Assembly (NCBI GenBank): GCA_000940995.1
Contig: CP005973.1
Location: forward strand, 248,001-312,000
Source: Photobacterium gaetbulicola Gung47
Lineage (GTDB): Bacteria > Pseudomonadota > Gammaproteobacteria > Enterobacterales > Vibrionaceae
DNA: 64,000 nucleotides
Reading direction: 5' to 3'
Shown here: piece after piece, positions 33,542 through 42,808 of the stretch
Layout: each line of letters opens with the position of its first letter
Numbering within the stretch: position 1 is the stretch's first letter
Position numbers and translations under genes: made by a program
Notes under the pieces: model-generated
What the model was told of the DNA's origin: nothing
Seen by the model: the letters and a program-made list of their open reading frames with translations, nothing else
The model's database searches: none

Positions 33542-35620
33542 ATGAGCAACCAAAAGTCTCTTGATGCGATCAGGAAGATGAAGCTGGAGAACGATACTTC
33601 AGCGGGTAACCTTGTAGACCTACTCCCTATCGAAGTACAGAAACGTGACTTCGACCTTTCTTTCCTAGACAACTTGAGCGAAGAGCGTCCTCGTCTTCTG
33701 GTTCAAGCGAAAGATCTGGCAGATTTTAAAGCGAAGGTGCAGGCTGACGAGTCATACTGCATGTTCGACGATTTCTGGAACAACTCGACAGTTAAGTTCC
33801 TTGACACCGAACCATACGCAGAGCCTAAGCCTTACCCAGAAGAAACAGTAGGTAAAGCGTCGCTATGGCGTCCTTACTGGCGTCAAATGTACGTTGACTG
33901 CCAGATGGCACTTAACGCAACACGTAATTTGGCAATTGCGGGTATCGTGAAAGAAGACGAAGCGCTGATCGCGAAAGCAAAAGCGTGGACTCTGAAGTTG
34001 TCTACTTATGATCCTGAAGGCGTGACCTCTCGCGGCTACAACGATGAAGCTGCGTTCCGTGTTATCGCTGCAATGGCTTGGGGTTACGACTGGCTACACG
34101 CTCACTTCACAGACCAAGAGCGCCAGCAGGTTCAAGATGCACTGATTGAGCGTTTAGACGAGATCATGCATCACCTGAAAGTAACGGTCGATCTGCTGAA
34201 CAACCCCCTGAACAGCCACGGTGTTCGTTCTATCTCTTCTGCGATCATCCCAACCTGTATCGCGCTATACCATGACCACCCGAAAGCGGGTGAGTACATT
34301 GCTTACGCACTAGAGTACTACGCAGTACACTACCCGCCATGGGGCGGTGAAGACGGCGGTTGGGCTGAAGGCCCTGACTACTGGAACACCCAGACAGCAT
34401 TTCTAGGCGAAGCGTTCGATCTGCTGAAAGCCTACTGTGGCGTAGATATGTTCAACAAGACATTCTACGAAAACACCGGTGATTTCCCGCTTTACTGTAT
34501 GCCTGTTCACTCTAAGCGTGCGAGCTTCTGTGACCAGTCTTCAATCGGTGATTTCCCTGGCCTAAAACTGGCTTACAACATCAAGCACTACGCAGGTGTT
34601 AACCAGAAGCCTGAGTACGTTTGGTACTACAACCAGCTTAAAGGTCGTGATACTGAAGCACATACTAAATTCTACAACTTCGGTTGGTGGGACTTCGGCT
34701 ACGACGATCTTCGCTTCAACATCCTATGGGATGCACCTGAAGAGAAAGCACCGTCTAACGACCCACTGCTGAAAGTGTTCCCAATCACAGGTTGGGCGGC
34801 GTTCCACAACAAGATGACTGAGCGTGATAACCACATTCACATGGTATTCAAGTGTTCACCATTTGGTTCTATCTCTCACTCACACGGTGACCAGAACGCA
34901 TTCACCCTGCACGCTTTCGGTGAGACCCTAGCAGCTATCACTGGTTACTACGGTGGATTCGGTGTAGACATGCACACCAAGTGGCGTCGTCAAACGTTCT
35001 CTAAGAATCTGCCTCTATTTGGCGGCAAGGGTCAGTACGGCGAGAACAAAAACACTGGCTACGAAAACCACCAAGACCGCTTCTGTATCGAAGCTGGCGG
35101 CCAGATCACTGACTTCGACACTGAGTCTGACGTGAAGATGGTTGAAGGTGATGCGACGGCTTCATACCAGTACTTCGTCCCTGAAATCGAGTCTTACAAG
35201 CGTAAGATCTGGTTCGTACAGGGCAAAGTCTTCGTGATGCAGGACAAGGCGACGCTTTCTGAAGAGAAAGACATGACTTGGTTGATGCACACCACGTTTG
35301 CAAACGAAGTGGCTGACAACTCGTTCACTATCCGCGGTGAGAATGCGCACCTAGACGTGAACTTCATCAACGAGTCTGCAGACAACATCCTTTCTGTGAA
35401 GAACGTTGAAGGTTTCGGCGAGGTTGACCCATACGAGTACAAGGATCTAGACATCCACCGTCACGTAGAAGTCGAGTTCGGCGCGGCTAAAGAGCACAAC
35501 ATCCTAACGCTGCTTGTTCCAAACAAGAATAACGGCGAGCAGGTTGAGGTGTCTCACAAGCTTGAAGGCAATACGCTGATGCTATCTGTTGACGGCGAAA
35601 CGGTCACTATCGAGCTGTAA
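33542..35620 (+). CDS. Heparinase II/III-type polysaccharide lyase (cytosolic)
   Basis: 692 residues from the ATG at 33542; an upstream TTG is less likely. No signal peptide. The N-terminal half is helical with the lyase motif L-N-S-H-G-V-R (His226) and G-W-A-E-G-P-D-Y-W (Tyr280). The C-terminal beta half has S-H-S-H-G-D-Q-N-A (His446, His448). Asn/His, Tyr and His in this order are the likely catalytic set of oligoalginate/heparin/dermatan-type lyases (PL15/PL17-like). Exo-acting enzymes of this type cut imported oligosaccharides to unsaturated monomers in the cytosol; the uronate cannot be specified. It is a single gene with its own palindrome and a strong terminator. Codon use is highly biased (many AAC, CGT, TTC), suggesting strong expression. 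Confidence 0.8.
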   Translation: MSNQKSLDAIRKMKLENDTSAGNLVDLLPIEVQKRDFDLSFLDNLSEERPRLLVQAKDLADFKAKVQADESYCMFDDFWNNSTVKFLDTEPYAEPKPYPEETVGKASLWRPYWRQMYVDCQMALNATRNLAIAGIVKEDEALIAKAKAWTLKLSTYDPEGVTSRGYNDEAAFRVIAAMAWGYDWLHAHFTDQERQQVQDALIERLDEIMHHLKVTVDLLNNPLNSHGVRSISSAIIPTCIALYHDHPKAGEYIAYALEYYAVHYPPWGGEDGGWAEGPDYWNTQTAFLGEAFDLLKAYCGVDMFNKTFYENTGDFPLYCMPVHSKRASFCDQSSIGDFPGLKLAYNIKHYAGVNQKPEYVWYYNQLKGRDTEAHTKFYNFGWWDFGYDDLRFNILWDAPEEKAPSNDPLLKVFPITGWAAFHNKMTERDNHIHMVFKCSPFGSISHSHGDQNAFTLHAFGETLAAITGYYGGFGVDMHTKWRRQTFSKNLPLFGGKGQYGENKNTGYENHQDRFCIEAGGQITDFDTESDVKMVEGDATASYQYFVPEIESYKRKIWFVQGKVFVMQDKATLSEEKDMTWLMHTTFANEVADNSFTIRGENAHLDVNFINESADNILSVKNVEGFGEVDPYEYKDLDIHRHVEVEFGAAKEHNILTLLVPNKNNGEQVEVSHKLEGNTLMLSVDGETVTIEL

Positions 35621-35656
35621 CAGCCAAACTGTTTAACGTCTGTCTGAGAGACAGTG

Positions 35657-35690
35657 AAAAGGTCCTAGGTTGATAAACCTAGGACCTTTT
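35657..35690 (+). terminator. Strong intrinsic terminator of lyase gene
   Basis: AAAAGGTCCTAGGTT and AACCTAGGACCTTTT pair perfectly over 15 bp around GATA, with the T run partly in the stem. Confidence 0.95.
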
Positions 35691-35932
35691 TGTTGCTGTC
35701 ATATGTCACTAAAGACCAGCAGATAGGGTGAGAGCGAAACATTTTGTACACCAGGGGGAATTGATGTGTTTAACATTTCACTCTCGGGGGAACCGTTTGG
35801 ATAGTTGGTCCTTAAGCTATTAGCTCACCAAGTTATCTGTTCACCAAGGAATTAGTTCAACAGGTTTTTCATTTCCTGGGCCACTTTATCGACCTTCCCC
35901 ATACCAACGATAACTTGTAGGCCGCCAGAGCC

Positions 35933-35936
35933 GATG
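35933..35936. repeat. Target-site duplication, left copy
   Basis: GATG directly abutting the left end of the IS; the partner copy is at 37157-37160. Confidence 0.85.
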
Positions 35937-36005
35937 TGACCTGCTCCCCGCTTTCTAATCCAGCCATAACTTAGTAATGTTCATCTTATAAGAAGGAAGG
36001 TGAAT

Positions 36006-36269
36006 ATGAAGAAGCGATTCAACGAACAGCAGATCATTGCCATTCTCAAGGAAGCGGAGGCGGGTTTGCCCGTCAAAGAATTATGCCGCAAGCACAATAT
36101 TTCTGATGCCACATTCTACCTCTGGCGTAAAAAGTACGCGGGCATGGATGTTTCCGATGCTCGTCGCTTAAAGGCATTGGAAGATGAAAATGCCAAGCTT
36201 AAGAAGCTATTGGCGGAATCCATGCTTGATGTTGATGCTTTGAAAGCGGCTCTTAACCAAAAGTATTGA
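36006..36269 (+). CDS. IS transposase OrfA (helix-turn-helix)
   Basis: 87 residues from the ATG at 36006 (GAAGGAAGG upstream). R-F-N-E-Q-Q-I-I-A-I-L-K-E-A-E starts an IS3-family helix-turn-helix (E-L-C-R-K-H-N-I-S-D-A-T-F-Y-L-W-R-K-K-Y). A leucine-rich helix (E-D-E-N-A-K-L-K-K-L-L-A-E) follows for OrfA/OrfB pairing. It overlaps OrfB by four bases (TTGA). Confidence 0.9.
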   Translation: MKKRFNEQQIIAILKEAEAGLPVKELCRKHNISDATFYLWRKKYAGMDVSDARRLKALEDENAKLKKLLAESMLDVDALKAALNQKY

Positions 36270-37139
36270 CCGTCGGAGACAAGCGCAAGGCTGTGCATGT
36301 AATGCAGGAAGTCACCACGATTTCGGAACGCAAAGCCTGTCTGCTCGTCGGTATAAATCGCGCATCGATGAGATACCAACCTCAACCTAAAGAGAGTGAT
36401 GTGGAGCTATTGGCTCGCATACAAGAACTGGCACTCGAGAGAAAAACGGTTTGGATATCGCCGTATTCATCGTCTTCTTCGGCGGGAAGGGACAGAGGTT
36501 AACCATAAGCGTGTTTATCGGTTATACCGAGAAGCTGGATTGGCCGTTCGTAAACGGAAGCGAAGGAAATCATTATGTGTCGGGCGGGAGCCACTTTTAC
36601 TTCCCTCACTGCCCAACCATACCTGGTCAATGGACTTCGTCATGGATGCACTCAGTTCTGGTCGTAGGATAAAGTGCCTCACTATCGTTGACGACTTCAC
36701 GAAGGAGTGCCTAGATATTACTGTTGCATCAGGAATTTCTGGGGATGAGGTAGTCGCCATACTTGAGGCTATTGCAGCTTTCCGTGGTTATCCTGAGGCC
36801 GTTCGAACAGATCAGGGGCCGGAGTTTACGGGTAAAGCTCTCGACCAATGGGCTTACGATCATGGTGTTATTCTAAAGCTGATACAAGCAGGTAAGCCAA
36901 CCCAAAATGCTTATATCGAAAGTTTTAACGGCAAGTTCAGGGACGAATGTTTAAACGAGCACCTGTTCAGAGACTTAAGCCATGCTCGTAAACTGATCGG
37001 TGACTGGCGCATTGACTACAATGAAAATCGCCCCCACTCATCAATCGGATACCTAACCCCCTCTGAATTTGCAGTACTAACACGTTCAGGGCTAAACAAC
37101 AGCAATGTAACTGACATTACTAAAGAGGTGCTGGATTAG
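36266..37139 (+). pseudogene. IS transposase OrfB, frameshifted
   Basis: The first frame (36266 on) reads K-R-K-A-V-H-V-M-Q-E to E-L-A-L-E-R-K; then a run of five A (36442-36446) shifts the frame by one base. The other frame continues with R-F-G-Y-R-R-I-H-R-L-L and the integrase domain. The DDE residues are in the second part: Asp in W-S-M-D-F-V, Asp in R-T-D-Q-G-P-E-F, and Glu in Y-I-E-S-F-N-G-K-F-R-D-E. Four A would restore one continuous OrfB. A programmed shift would instead lie at the OrfA/OrfB overlap, so this looks like a mutation. Confidence 0.8.
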
Positions 37140-37156
37140 TTATTGGGGGCAGGTCA

Positions 37157-37160
37157 GATG
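37157..37160. repeat. Target-site duplication, right copy
   Basis: GATG directly abutting the right end of the IS. Confidence 0.85.
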
Positions 37161-38725
37161 GTCACCACACCGGCAGCGCCTAGTGCTTTTATGGCTTCTT
37201 TGTCCGCAATGGAAGAGTCTTTTACCGTCAAGCGTAGGCGGGTAATGCAGTTATCTACCTCTAGGATATTCTCCTTACCGCCGATAGCCGCGATGTAGGC
37301 ATTGGCCAGTTCGCCCATATCATCCTTGTTGATACCTGTTTGCTCAACTTCGCCACGTCCCGGTGTCATCAGGTTGAATTTGGTGATAGTCACGCGGAAT
37401 ACGCTGTAGTAAAGACCAAAGAACACAAGACCTTGAACAATCAGCATATACCACTTGGTTGCTAGCGGGTTCTGGCTCGATAGAACCAGGTCGACAAGGC
37501 CTGCTGAGAAGCCGAAACCTGCCATCCATTCCATACTTGCTGCGATGTACATCGAGATACCGGTTAGAACTGCATGGATCAGGTAGAGCACAGGGGCAAC
37601 GAACATGAAGCTGAATTCAAGTGGCTCTGTGATACCAGTAAAGAAGGAGGCCATCGCCGCAGCCAGCATAATAGAGAAGACTTTGTCCTTATTTTGCTTG
37701 TCGGCACAGTGATAGATAGCCAATGCAGCACCCGGTAGACCAAACATCATAATAGGGAAGAAGCCCGCTTGGTACATACCGGTTTGGCCGACGACGGCTG
37801 TACCATTGGCAATAGATTGTGCACCGCCAAGGAAGTTCGGGATGTCATTGATACCGACAACATCAAACCAGAACACAGGATACAAGGCATGGTGCATGCC
37901 AATAGTCAGCATCAGGCGGTTGAAGAAGCCGAACAAGCCTGCGCCCAGCGCACCCATGGATTGAAGTTGGGTACCAAACGCAATTAGCGCATCATAAATA
38001 ACCGGCCAAACGAATAGCAACACGCTGGCAAGTATGATACCGGCAATAGAGGTGAGGATCGGAACCAGGCGTTTGCCGCTGAAGAAAGCCAGTGCTTTTG
38101 GCAGTTCGACTTCATGGAATCGATTATAGATTTCAGCCGAGACGATACCAACAAGGATACCTACAAACTGATTGGCAACCTTATCGAAAGCCGCAGGTAC
38201 GGTATCGGCAGGGATCCCTTGAAGCTGGGCAACGACTGCCGGGGAAAGTAGGGTTGTAAGCACCATAAAGCAGACATAACCGGACAATGCAGCGGCACCG
38301 CTTTTATCTCGACTAAGGCCAAAGGCAACACCAATAGCAAAGAGCACTGCCATGTTATCTATTATGGCTGCGCCTGATTTAATAAGTAATGCTGCCGCGA
38401 CGCTTTCAGAACCCCAGCCGACAGGGTCCATCCAATAACCAATTCCCATTAGGATAGCAGCAGCAGGTAGGGTTGCTACTGGTACCATCAGGGCCTTACC
38501 GACCTTTTGTAGATATCCAAGTATATTCATGATTTACCTTGTTATTTTGTGAGATAAAGAAACTTTTTCAGGCAGCACAATCGCATCCTGCAGTCCACTT
38601 GCCAGAGATGAACCGTGAATTTATGGGGTGTAATAGTCGGAAAATTCTGGGCAGCGGACAAACGAAAAGTGCAGTACAATGCATTAAAATATTTAATAGA
38701 TAGATGTGGCAGGAATGGTGGACGG

Positions 38726-39658
38726 GTGGAAAAAGTAGAACGAAAACAACAGTTACTGGCCAACATGCATTCATTTAGCGTGGTGGCTAAGTACCTGAGT
38801 TTTACCAAAGCGGCCCAGGAGCTGAACTTAACCCAAGGGGCGGTAAGTCATCGGATTAAAAACCTAGAAAAGCAGTTGGGCTTTCCGTTGTTTGTAAGGT
38901 TGACCCGCCGAATGGAATTGACGCCGGAAGGGGAAAGGTTGCTTCTGACCTTGAATCAGTCGTTTGAGAGTATTTTCAGCGAACTTGAAGACATCATCAG
39001 TAATGATTTGAGTGGTGAGCTCTATATCGGTACATCTCCTGCGTTTGCCACTAGCTGGTTAATGCCGCGAATTGGCAAGTTCCGCGAGCAGTATCCGCAG
39101 CTCAATTTGCGGCTGAAGGTAAAAGGCTACCGACCTGATTTTAAGTATGAACCGCTCGATGCCGCTATTTTTTACAGCAGTGGACATTATCCAGACTGTT
39201 ACAGTTCTCGGTTGTTTGATGAACGACGTATCCCCGTATGCTCGCCTCACTATGCGCGGCAGTTTGAACTGAATAACGGTGATATATCCCAGTTGGAGGA
39301 GGTGACCTTTATCCATGGCGAACGCTCGCAAATTTGGTCCCGTTGGTTTGAAAAGATGGGGAAGGATATTAATTGTTACCGTAAGACATGCACCTTTAAT
39401 CTCTATGAGCACGACATTATGGCGGCGAGGCAGTCACTCGGTGTCGCAATGGGGCGTCTTCGCTTTGTCTTGCCCTATTTGAAATCGGGTGAGCTTGTTG
39501 CGCCATTTGAGTCGATAAATAACGGTTTAGGCTATGACTTGGTGTGCCCGGAAGGTATGCAGAGGCGACCTAAATTCCAGGCTTTTGCCCGTTGGCTTGC
39601 TGAGGAAGTCGAGCAAGAAAATCACTTTGATCTCGATAGCGCGGACATACCCAGATAA
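38726..39658 (+). CDS. LysR-family regulator, DsdC-like
   Basis: 310 residues from the GTG at 38726; longer frames to 38615 have no ribosome site. Helix-turn-helix: S-F-T-K-A-A-Q-E-L-N-L-T-Q-G-A-V-S-H-R-I. The effector domain keeps the DsdC landmarks: S-W-L-M-P-R-I-G, D-A-A-I-F-Y, I-P-V-C-S-P-H-Y-A and G-V-A-M-G-R-L-R, G-E-L-V-A-P-F. DsdC in E. coli activates D-serine transport and deamination genes. Here it is divergent from nagE but close to the transporter at 40083, the likelier target. Confidence 0.75.
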   Translation: MEKVERKQQLLANMHSFSVVAKYLSFTKAAQELNLTQGAVSHRIKNLEKQLGFPLFVRLTRRMELTPEGERLLLTLNQSFESIFSELEDIISNDLSGELYIGTSPAFATSWLMPRIGKFREQYPQLNLRLKVKGYRPDFKYEPLDAAIFYSSGHYPDCYSSRLFDERRIPVCSPHYARQFELNNGDISQLEEVTFIHGERSQIWSRWFEKMGKDINCYRKTCTFNLYEHDIMAARQSLGVAMGRLRFVLPYLKSGELVAPFESINNGLGYDLVCPEGMQRRPKFQAFARWLAEEVEQENHFDLDSADIPR

Positions 39659-40082
39659 ACTGCAATTTGAACATATAAATATGTCCAAATGTTAAATTGA
39701 TTAGCGCATCACAGATTGTTTCCGTTTGTGAAAGGGGCACACTTACTTGTGAAATTATGCACTAGAAGTCTTTGGTGGGTGGTCAAATTTATTTACTTAC
39801 TAAAAATAAAGGGCTTTTTCTCAACCTAAGGACAATATCTAACAGGGTGTAGTTTCATATAAATAAAACCTAACCGTTTTTACTTAAACAGTAACGATTG
39901 AATTGCACTGTAACACTTTTGATGTAGTGATAGCCGTTTTAGTTATTCCACAATATGCTAGGGCTCCAAACGTTGTTTGGTGCCTTTTTTTTGAGCGCAA
40001 GGTTCAATGAGCAAGCAAGGATGCTTACAGGTAAATAAGTCTAATTACCGCTTATTTATGAGCGGCTTTATTTGGAGTTTTG
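39659..40082. other. Leader region with orphan terminator before transporter
   Basis: 424 bases with no open frame worth calling. A strong intrinsic terminator sits at 39962-39992, 90 bases upstream of the transporter start. This may be an attenuated leader, or the end of a small RNA from the AT-rich part. Confidence 0.5.
39962..39992 (+). terminator. Intrinsic terminator in transporter leader
   Basis: GGCTCCAAAC and GTTTGGTGCC pair around GTT, followed by eight T. Confidence 0.85.
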
Positions 40083-41612
40083 ATGGAAAACTTATCCTAT
40101 CTAGTGGCTTTCAATCACTTGTTTTTCTCCATGGTTGCTGTAGTTATCATGGTTTTACTTGCACGTACCGTCGTTGCGGGCACTAAGTACTCAGCAGTAT
40201 TGATGATCGTAGTTTTCGGCCTGCTGATGGGTACGCTATTTGTGGAAAGTGGGCTTGCTCAACCTGGTTTGAGTGATTTTCCTGTTATTGTGCTGCTGGG
40301 GCAGACCACAGTGATTGCGCTTATTGCGTCCTTCTTTGTGGGGGGACAGGAAATCCGCCGCTTGTTGATGAAGCAACTGGGCTCTGTTGAAAGCTTAGTT
40401 GAACCGGGCAAACATGAAGTCTTTGTTGGTACGACGAGTACACAGTTGGTTTATGTGATCCGTGCTTTCGTGCTGCTGATGAGTATCGAAATGGTTTCTG
40501 CGCTGATCTCTGGTCGCAGTGGCTCGCACCCTCTCGGTGAGTCTTACATGGCGCTTGCATATGTCGGCATGACGATCTCTCTGATCCTGATTGATAGCAA
40601 AGCGAAAATTGCCAACAGGCGCAGTTACCTAACGCGCGGTGTGGTTGAAGTTATTGCCATTATTGCGGTATTGATTGTTTCGCTACGTATTTCGCAGTTG
40701 GTTTCGGGCTTTATCGGCCTGCCACAGATTTTCTTTGCGATGGTACTTTCTTCAGGGCTAGGTATGGCAATGCCCAAGTGGAAGTTGGGCCCAACCATGA
40801 ACGCGCTACTCTTTGCCGGTATTCCAGTGGTGCTAACCGGTAGCTTCCTCGTGGGCGGCTCGCACATGATGGAAGCGTTTAATATCCCTGGCCTACAAAG
40901 CGTGATTGTATACGGTTTTGCTGGTCAGATGTTCTGGATGTTCGGTGGTCTGGCTATCCTTATTTTCCTAGCGAAAGCAAATCACGTTCGTAACCTGGCA
41001 CCAGGTATGGCCGGGGGCCTATCGCACTCAGGTTTGACCGGCGCGTGTACAGCGGGCGACCTTGGTGCCACCGCGGCAGGTCGAGCTCCGATCATGATTA
41101 ACGTGCCTTTCCTTGGCCATATCTTTGTATTTACTATCCTGGCCGCGAGCGCTGAAAGCGGCGTTCTTCTGGTGCAATGGGTGATACCTCTCGTTCTTGT
41201 TGGTCTGGGCTGTGTATATCTTGCAACCAAGAATCTGCGTAAGGCTGATGGCAACGATGAGATGGAAATCAAAGGCTTGATGCAGTTCTCATTCGGCTGG
41301 CAGATCACCGCTGTATTCGGTAGCTTTACCATCCTGCACTTTGCGGGTATGCCAATCGAGAATGCCTCAATGGCAGCGGCATCTGGCCTATCTCACTTTG
41401 GTTTGTTTGCAGCTACTCAGGGCGGCATGTTCGGTGCCGAAGCGGCTAGCATGATCACATTTATCTTTGCGACGCCATTCCTGGTTCACCCGCTGGTCTT
41501 TGGTCTGTTTGGTAAAGCTGCAGAGAACGGTGGTGAGATGGTTAGCAAAGCAGTAATGGCTGTCTTTATCATCGGTACCCTGGGTGTGCTTTATTCTGCT
41601 ATTTCAGTATAA
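40083..41612 (+). CDS. Multi-pass membrane transporter of unrecognised family
   Basis: 509 residues from the ATG at 40083 (GGAG six bases upstream). About 11-12 hydrophobic segments over the full length, no signal peptide. Gly-rich segments such as G-M-A-G-G-L-S-H-S-G-L-T-G-A-C and G-D-L-G-A-T-A-A-G-R-A-P near residue 315 sit between helices and look like a re-entrant substrate loop. A soluble loop around residue 100-125 carries R-R-L-L-M-K-Q. I do not match this to a named family. With a DsdC-like LysR upstream and DadA nearby, a D-amino-acid or related substrate is plausible, but this is context only. Confidence 0.6.
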   Translation: MENLSYLVAFNHLFFSMVAVVIMVLLARTVVAGTKYSAVLMIVVFGLLMGTLFVESGLAQPGLSDFPVIVLLGQTTVIALIASFFVGGQEIRRLLMKQLGSVESLVEPGKHEVFVGTTSTQLVYVIRAFVLLMSIEMVSALISGRSGSHPLGESYMALAYVGMTISLILIDSKAKIANRRSYLTRGVVEVIAIIAVLIVSLRISQLVSGFIGLPQIFFAMVLSSGLGMAMPKWKLGPTMNALLFAGIPVVLTGSFLVGGSHMMEAFNIPGLQSVIVYGFAGQMFWMFGGLAILIFLAKANHVRNLAPGMAGGLSHSGLTGACTAGDLGATAAGRAPIMINVPFLGHIFVFTILAASAESGVLLVQWVIPLVLVGLGCVYLATKNLRKADGNDEMEIKGLMQFSFGWQITAVFGSFTILHFAGMPIENASMAAASGLSHFGLFAATQGGMFGAEAASMITFIFATPFLVHPLVFGLFGKAAENGGEMVSKAVMAVFIIGTLGVLYSAISV

Positions 41613-41664
41613 ACACATCCGTTACTTGCTCGCCTTGTAACTTAGCAGCCTTATAACGGAACTA

Positions 41665-41713
41665 AGTCACCGCCTACCGCTCCCGAGTTGAGCTTATGGC
41701 GGTGACTTTTTTT
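41665..41713 (+). terminator. Intrinsic terminator
   Basis: AGTCACCGCC and GGCGGTGACT form a ten-bp stem with a 23-base loop, then six T. Confidence 0.85.
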
Positions 41714-41753
41714 AATCTATTTTTGGGTCTTCTATTTTGATTTTGCTGCCTTT

Positions 41754-42650
41754 TCAACGATTGGTCTGGATTGTGATGGTTTGACTTAACCACTGGCAAA
41801 AGCACTCAACAGCGAATGTATTGTGCTGCCGGTAGAGGAAATAGCCGGCATTGGCCTTAATGGCGGAATAGGGGGCAACTAGGCGATTTTGCTCTATTTC
41901 ATTCCCTAGTAGCGCCTGCCTAGCAAGGGCGACGCCAAGTCCGGCCTCGGCGGCTGCCATCGCCATATCGGTGCGGTTGAAATAATGCCCCTGCGGTAAA
42001 TGGGAGAGCTTTAGCCCGATCGAATCGAACCAGACCTGCCATTCCTGATCTTTCTGCGCACCCTGCCACGGCATCGCATCGTGCAGCAAAGTGACTTCTT
42101 GCCATATGTTTTCTGATTGCCAATTGAAGTTATTGAAATACATCGGGCTCATGACTGGGATAAGGTGTTCTTCAAGCAACAGTTCACCGTTGTTTGTATC
42201 AGCACCGAACTGGCAGTAATCAATCACCAAGTCCACATCATCACATTTGTGATCAACCAGTGCACCATCGGCAAAGGTTTGTACTTTTAGTTCAGGGTAT
42301 TGGCGGTTGAAGTCATGGAGTTTGGGCACCAACCACTTGAAGGCAAACGAGGGCGTGAGTTTGAGCCGGATCTCCGAGCTGGTTTCCGGTGCTTTTAGCT
42401 CTGTTAATACTTGTTTGATTTGCCCAATACTCAGATCAACCACGTTGAACAGCTGCTTGCCACTGTCGGTTAGGGTCAGTCCTCGTGAATGACGATGGAA
42501 CAAAGTGATATCCAGCCGCTGCTCAAGTTGTTTGATTTGCTGACTTAATGCCCCTGTCGTGAGGTGCAGCTCCTGCGCTGCTTTGGTCAGGCTTTGATGC
42601 TTGGCGACCACGGCAAAGGTTGCCAGGCCGGCAAATGTACTTGCTCTCAC
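41754..42650 (-). CDS. LysR-family regulator
   Basis: 298 residues. N-terminal helix-turn-helix: S-L-T-K-A-A-Q-E-L-H-L-T-T-G-A-L-S-Q-Q-I. The substrate domain is of the GcvA/DsdC type (F-K-W-L-V-P-K-L; V-D-L-V-I-D-Y; P-V-M-S-P; A-E-A-G-L-G-V-A-L-A-R). It is divergent from dadA, with 158 bases between them. LysR proteins usually regulate the divergent gene, so control of dadA is likely. Confidence 0.85.
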   Translation of the reverse strand: MRASTFAGLATFAVVAKHQSLTKAAQELHLTTGALSQQIKQLEQRLDITLFHRHSRGLTLTDSGKQLFNVVDLSIGQIKQVLTELKAPETSSEIRLKLTPSFAFKWLVPKLHDFNRQYPELKVQTFADGALVDHKCDDVDLVIDYCQFGADTNNGELLLEEHLIPVMSPMYFNNFNWQSENIWQEVTLLHDAMPWQGAQKDQEWQVWFDSIGLKLSHLPQGHYFNRTDMAMAAAEAGLGVALARQALLGNEIEQNRLVAPYSAIKANAGYFLYRQHNTFAVECFCQWLSQTITIQTNR

Positions 42651-42808
42651 ATTGCACCTCGAACTTGTTGATAGTCGGAGTGTTTAGAATTTCTAAACAC
42701 AGCCCTTAAATAATATCGATTGTTAGCAGAATGTAAATAAAGGATTCTTGCTCGCACAATAATGCGGTCATAAATCCAGATTGGCTGGAATGATTTACGA
42801 GGATTCTG

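Larger units (their letters stand above)
35937..37156. mobile_element. IS3-family insertion sequence (IS407-like)
   Basis: 1220 bp bounded by imperfect inverted repeats of about 28 bp, TGACCTGCTCCCC... on the left and TGACCTGCCCCCA... on the right; both continue to CTAATCCAGC. A 4-bp duplication (GATG) of the nagE target is present. The two transposase frames, TGACCTGC ends and 4-bp duplication match the IS407 subgroup of IS3. The second frame carries a +1 frameshift (see the OrfB entry), so this copy probably cannot transpose alone. Confidence 0.9.
35852..38530 (-). pseudogene. nagE: NagE-like GlcNAc PTS EIICB gene, split by an IS element
   Basis: The intact part (38530 down to 37157) encodes 458 residues: a ten-or-so-helix EIIC domain beginning M-N-I-L-G-Y-L-Q-K-V-G-K, the NagE-type start, then an EIIB domain with the phosphorylated Cys in D-N-C-I-T-R-L-R-L. 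The element's end creates a TGA right after the G-V-V-T-I codons. The lost tail lies beyond the IS at 35932-35852: G-S-G-G-L-Q-V-I-V-G, ending ...N-L-L-N-stop. Rejoining across the 4-bp duplication gives an uninterrupted 484-residue protein, so the insertion is recent. Loss of the last 26 EIIB residues probably disables phosphotransfer. Confidence 0.9.
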
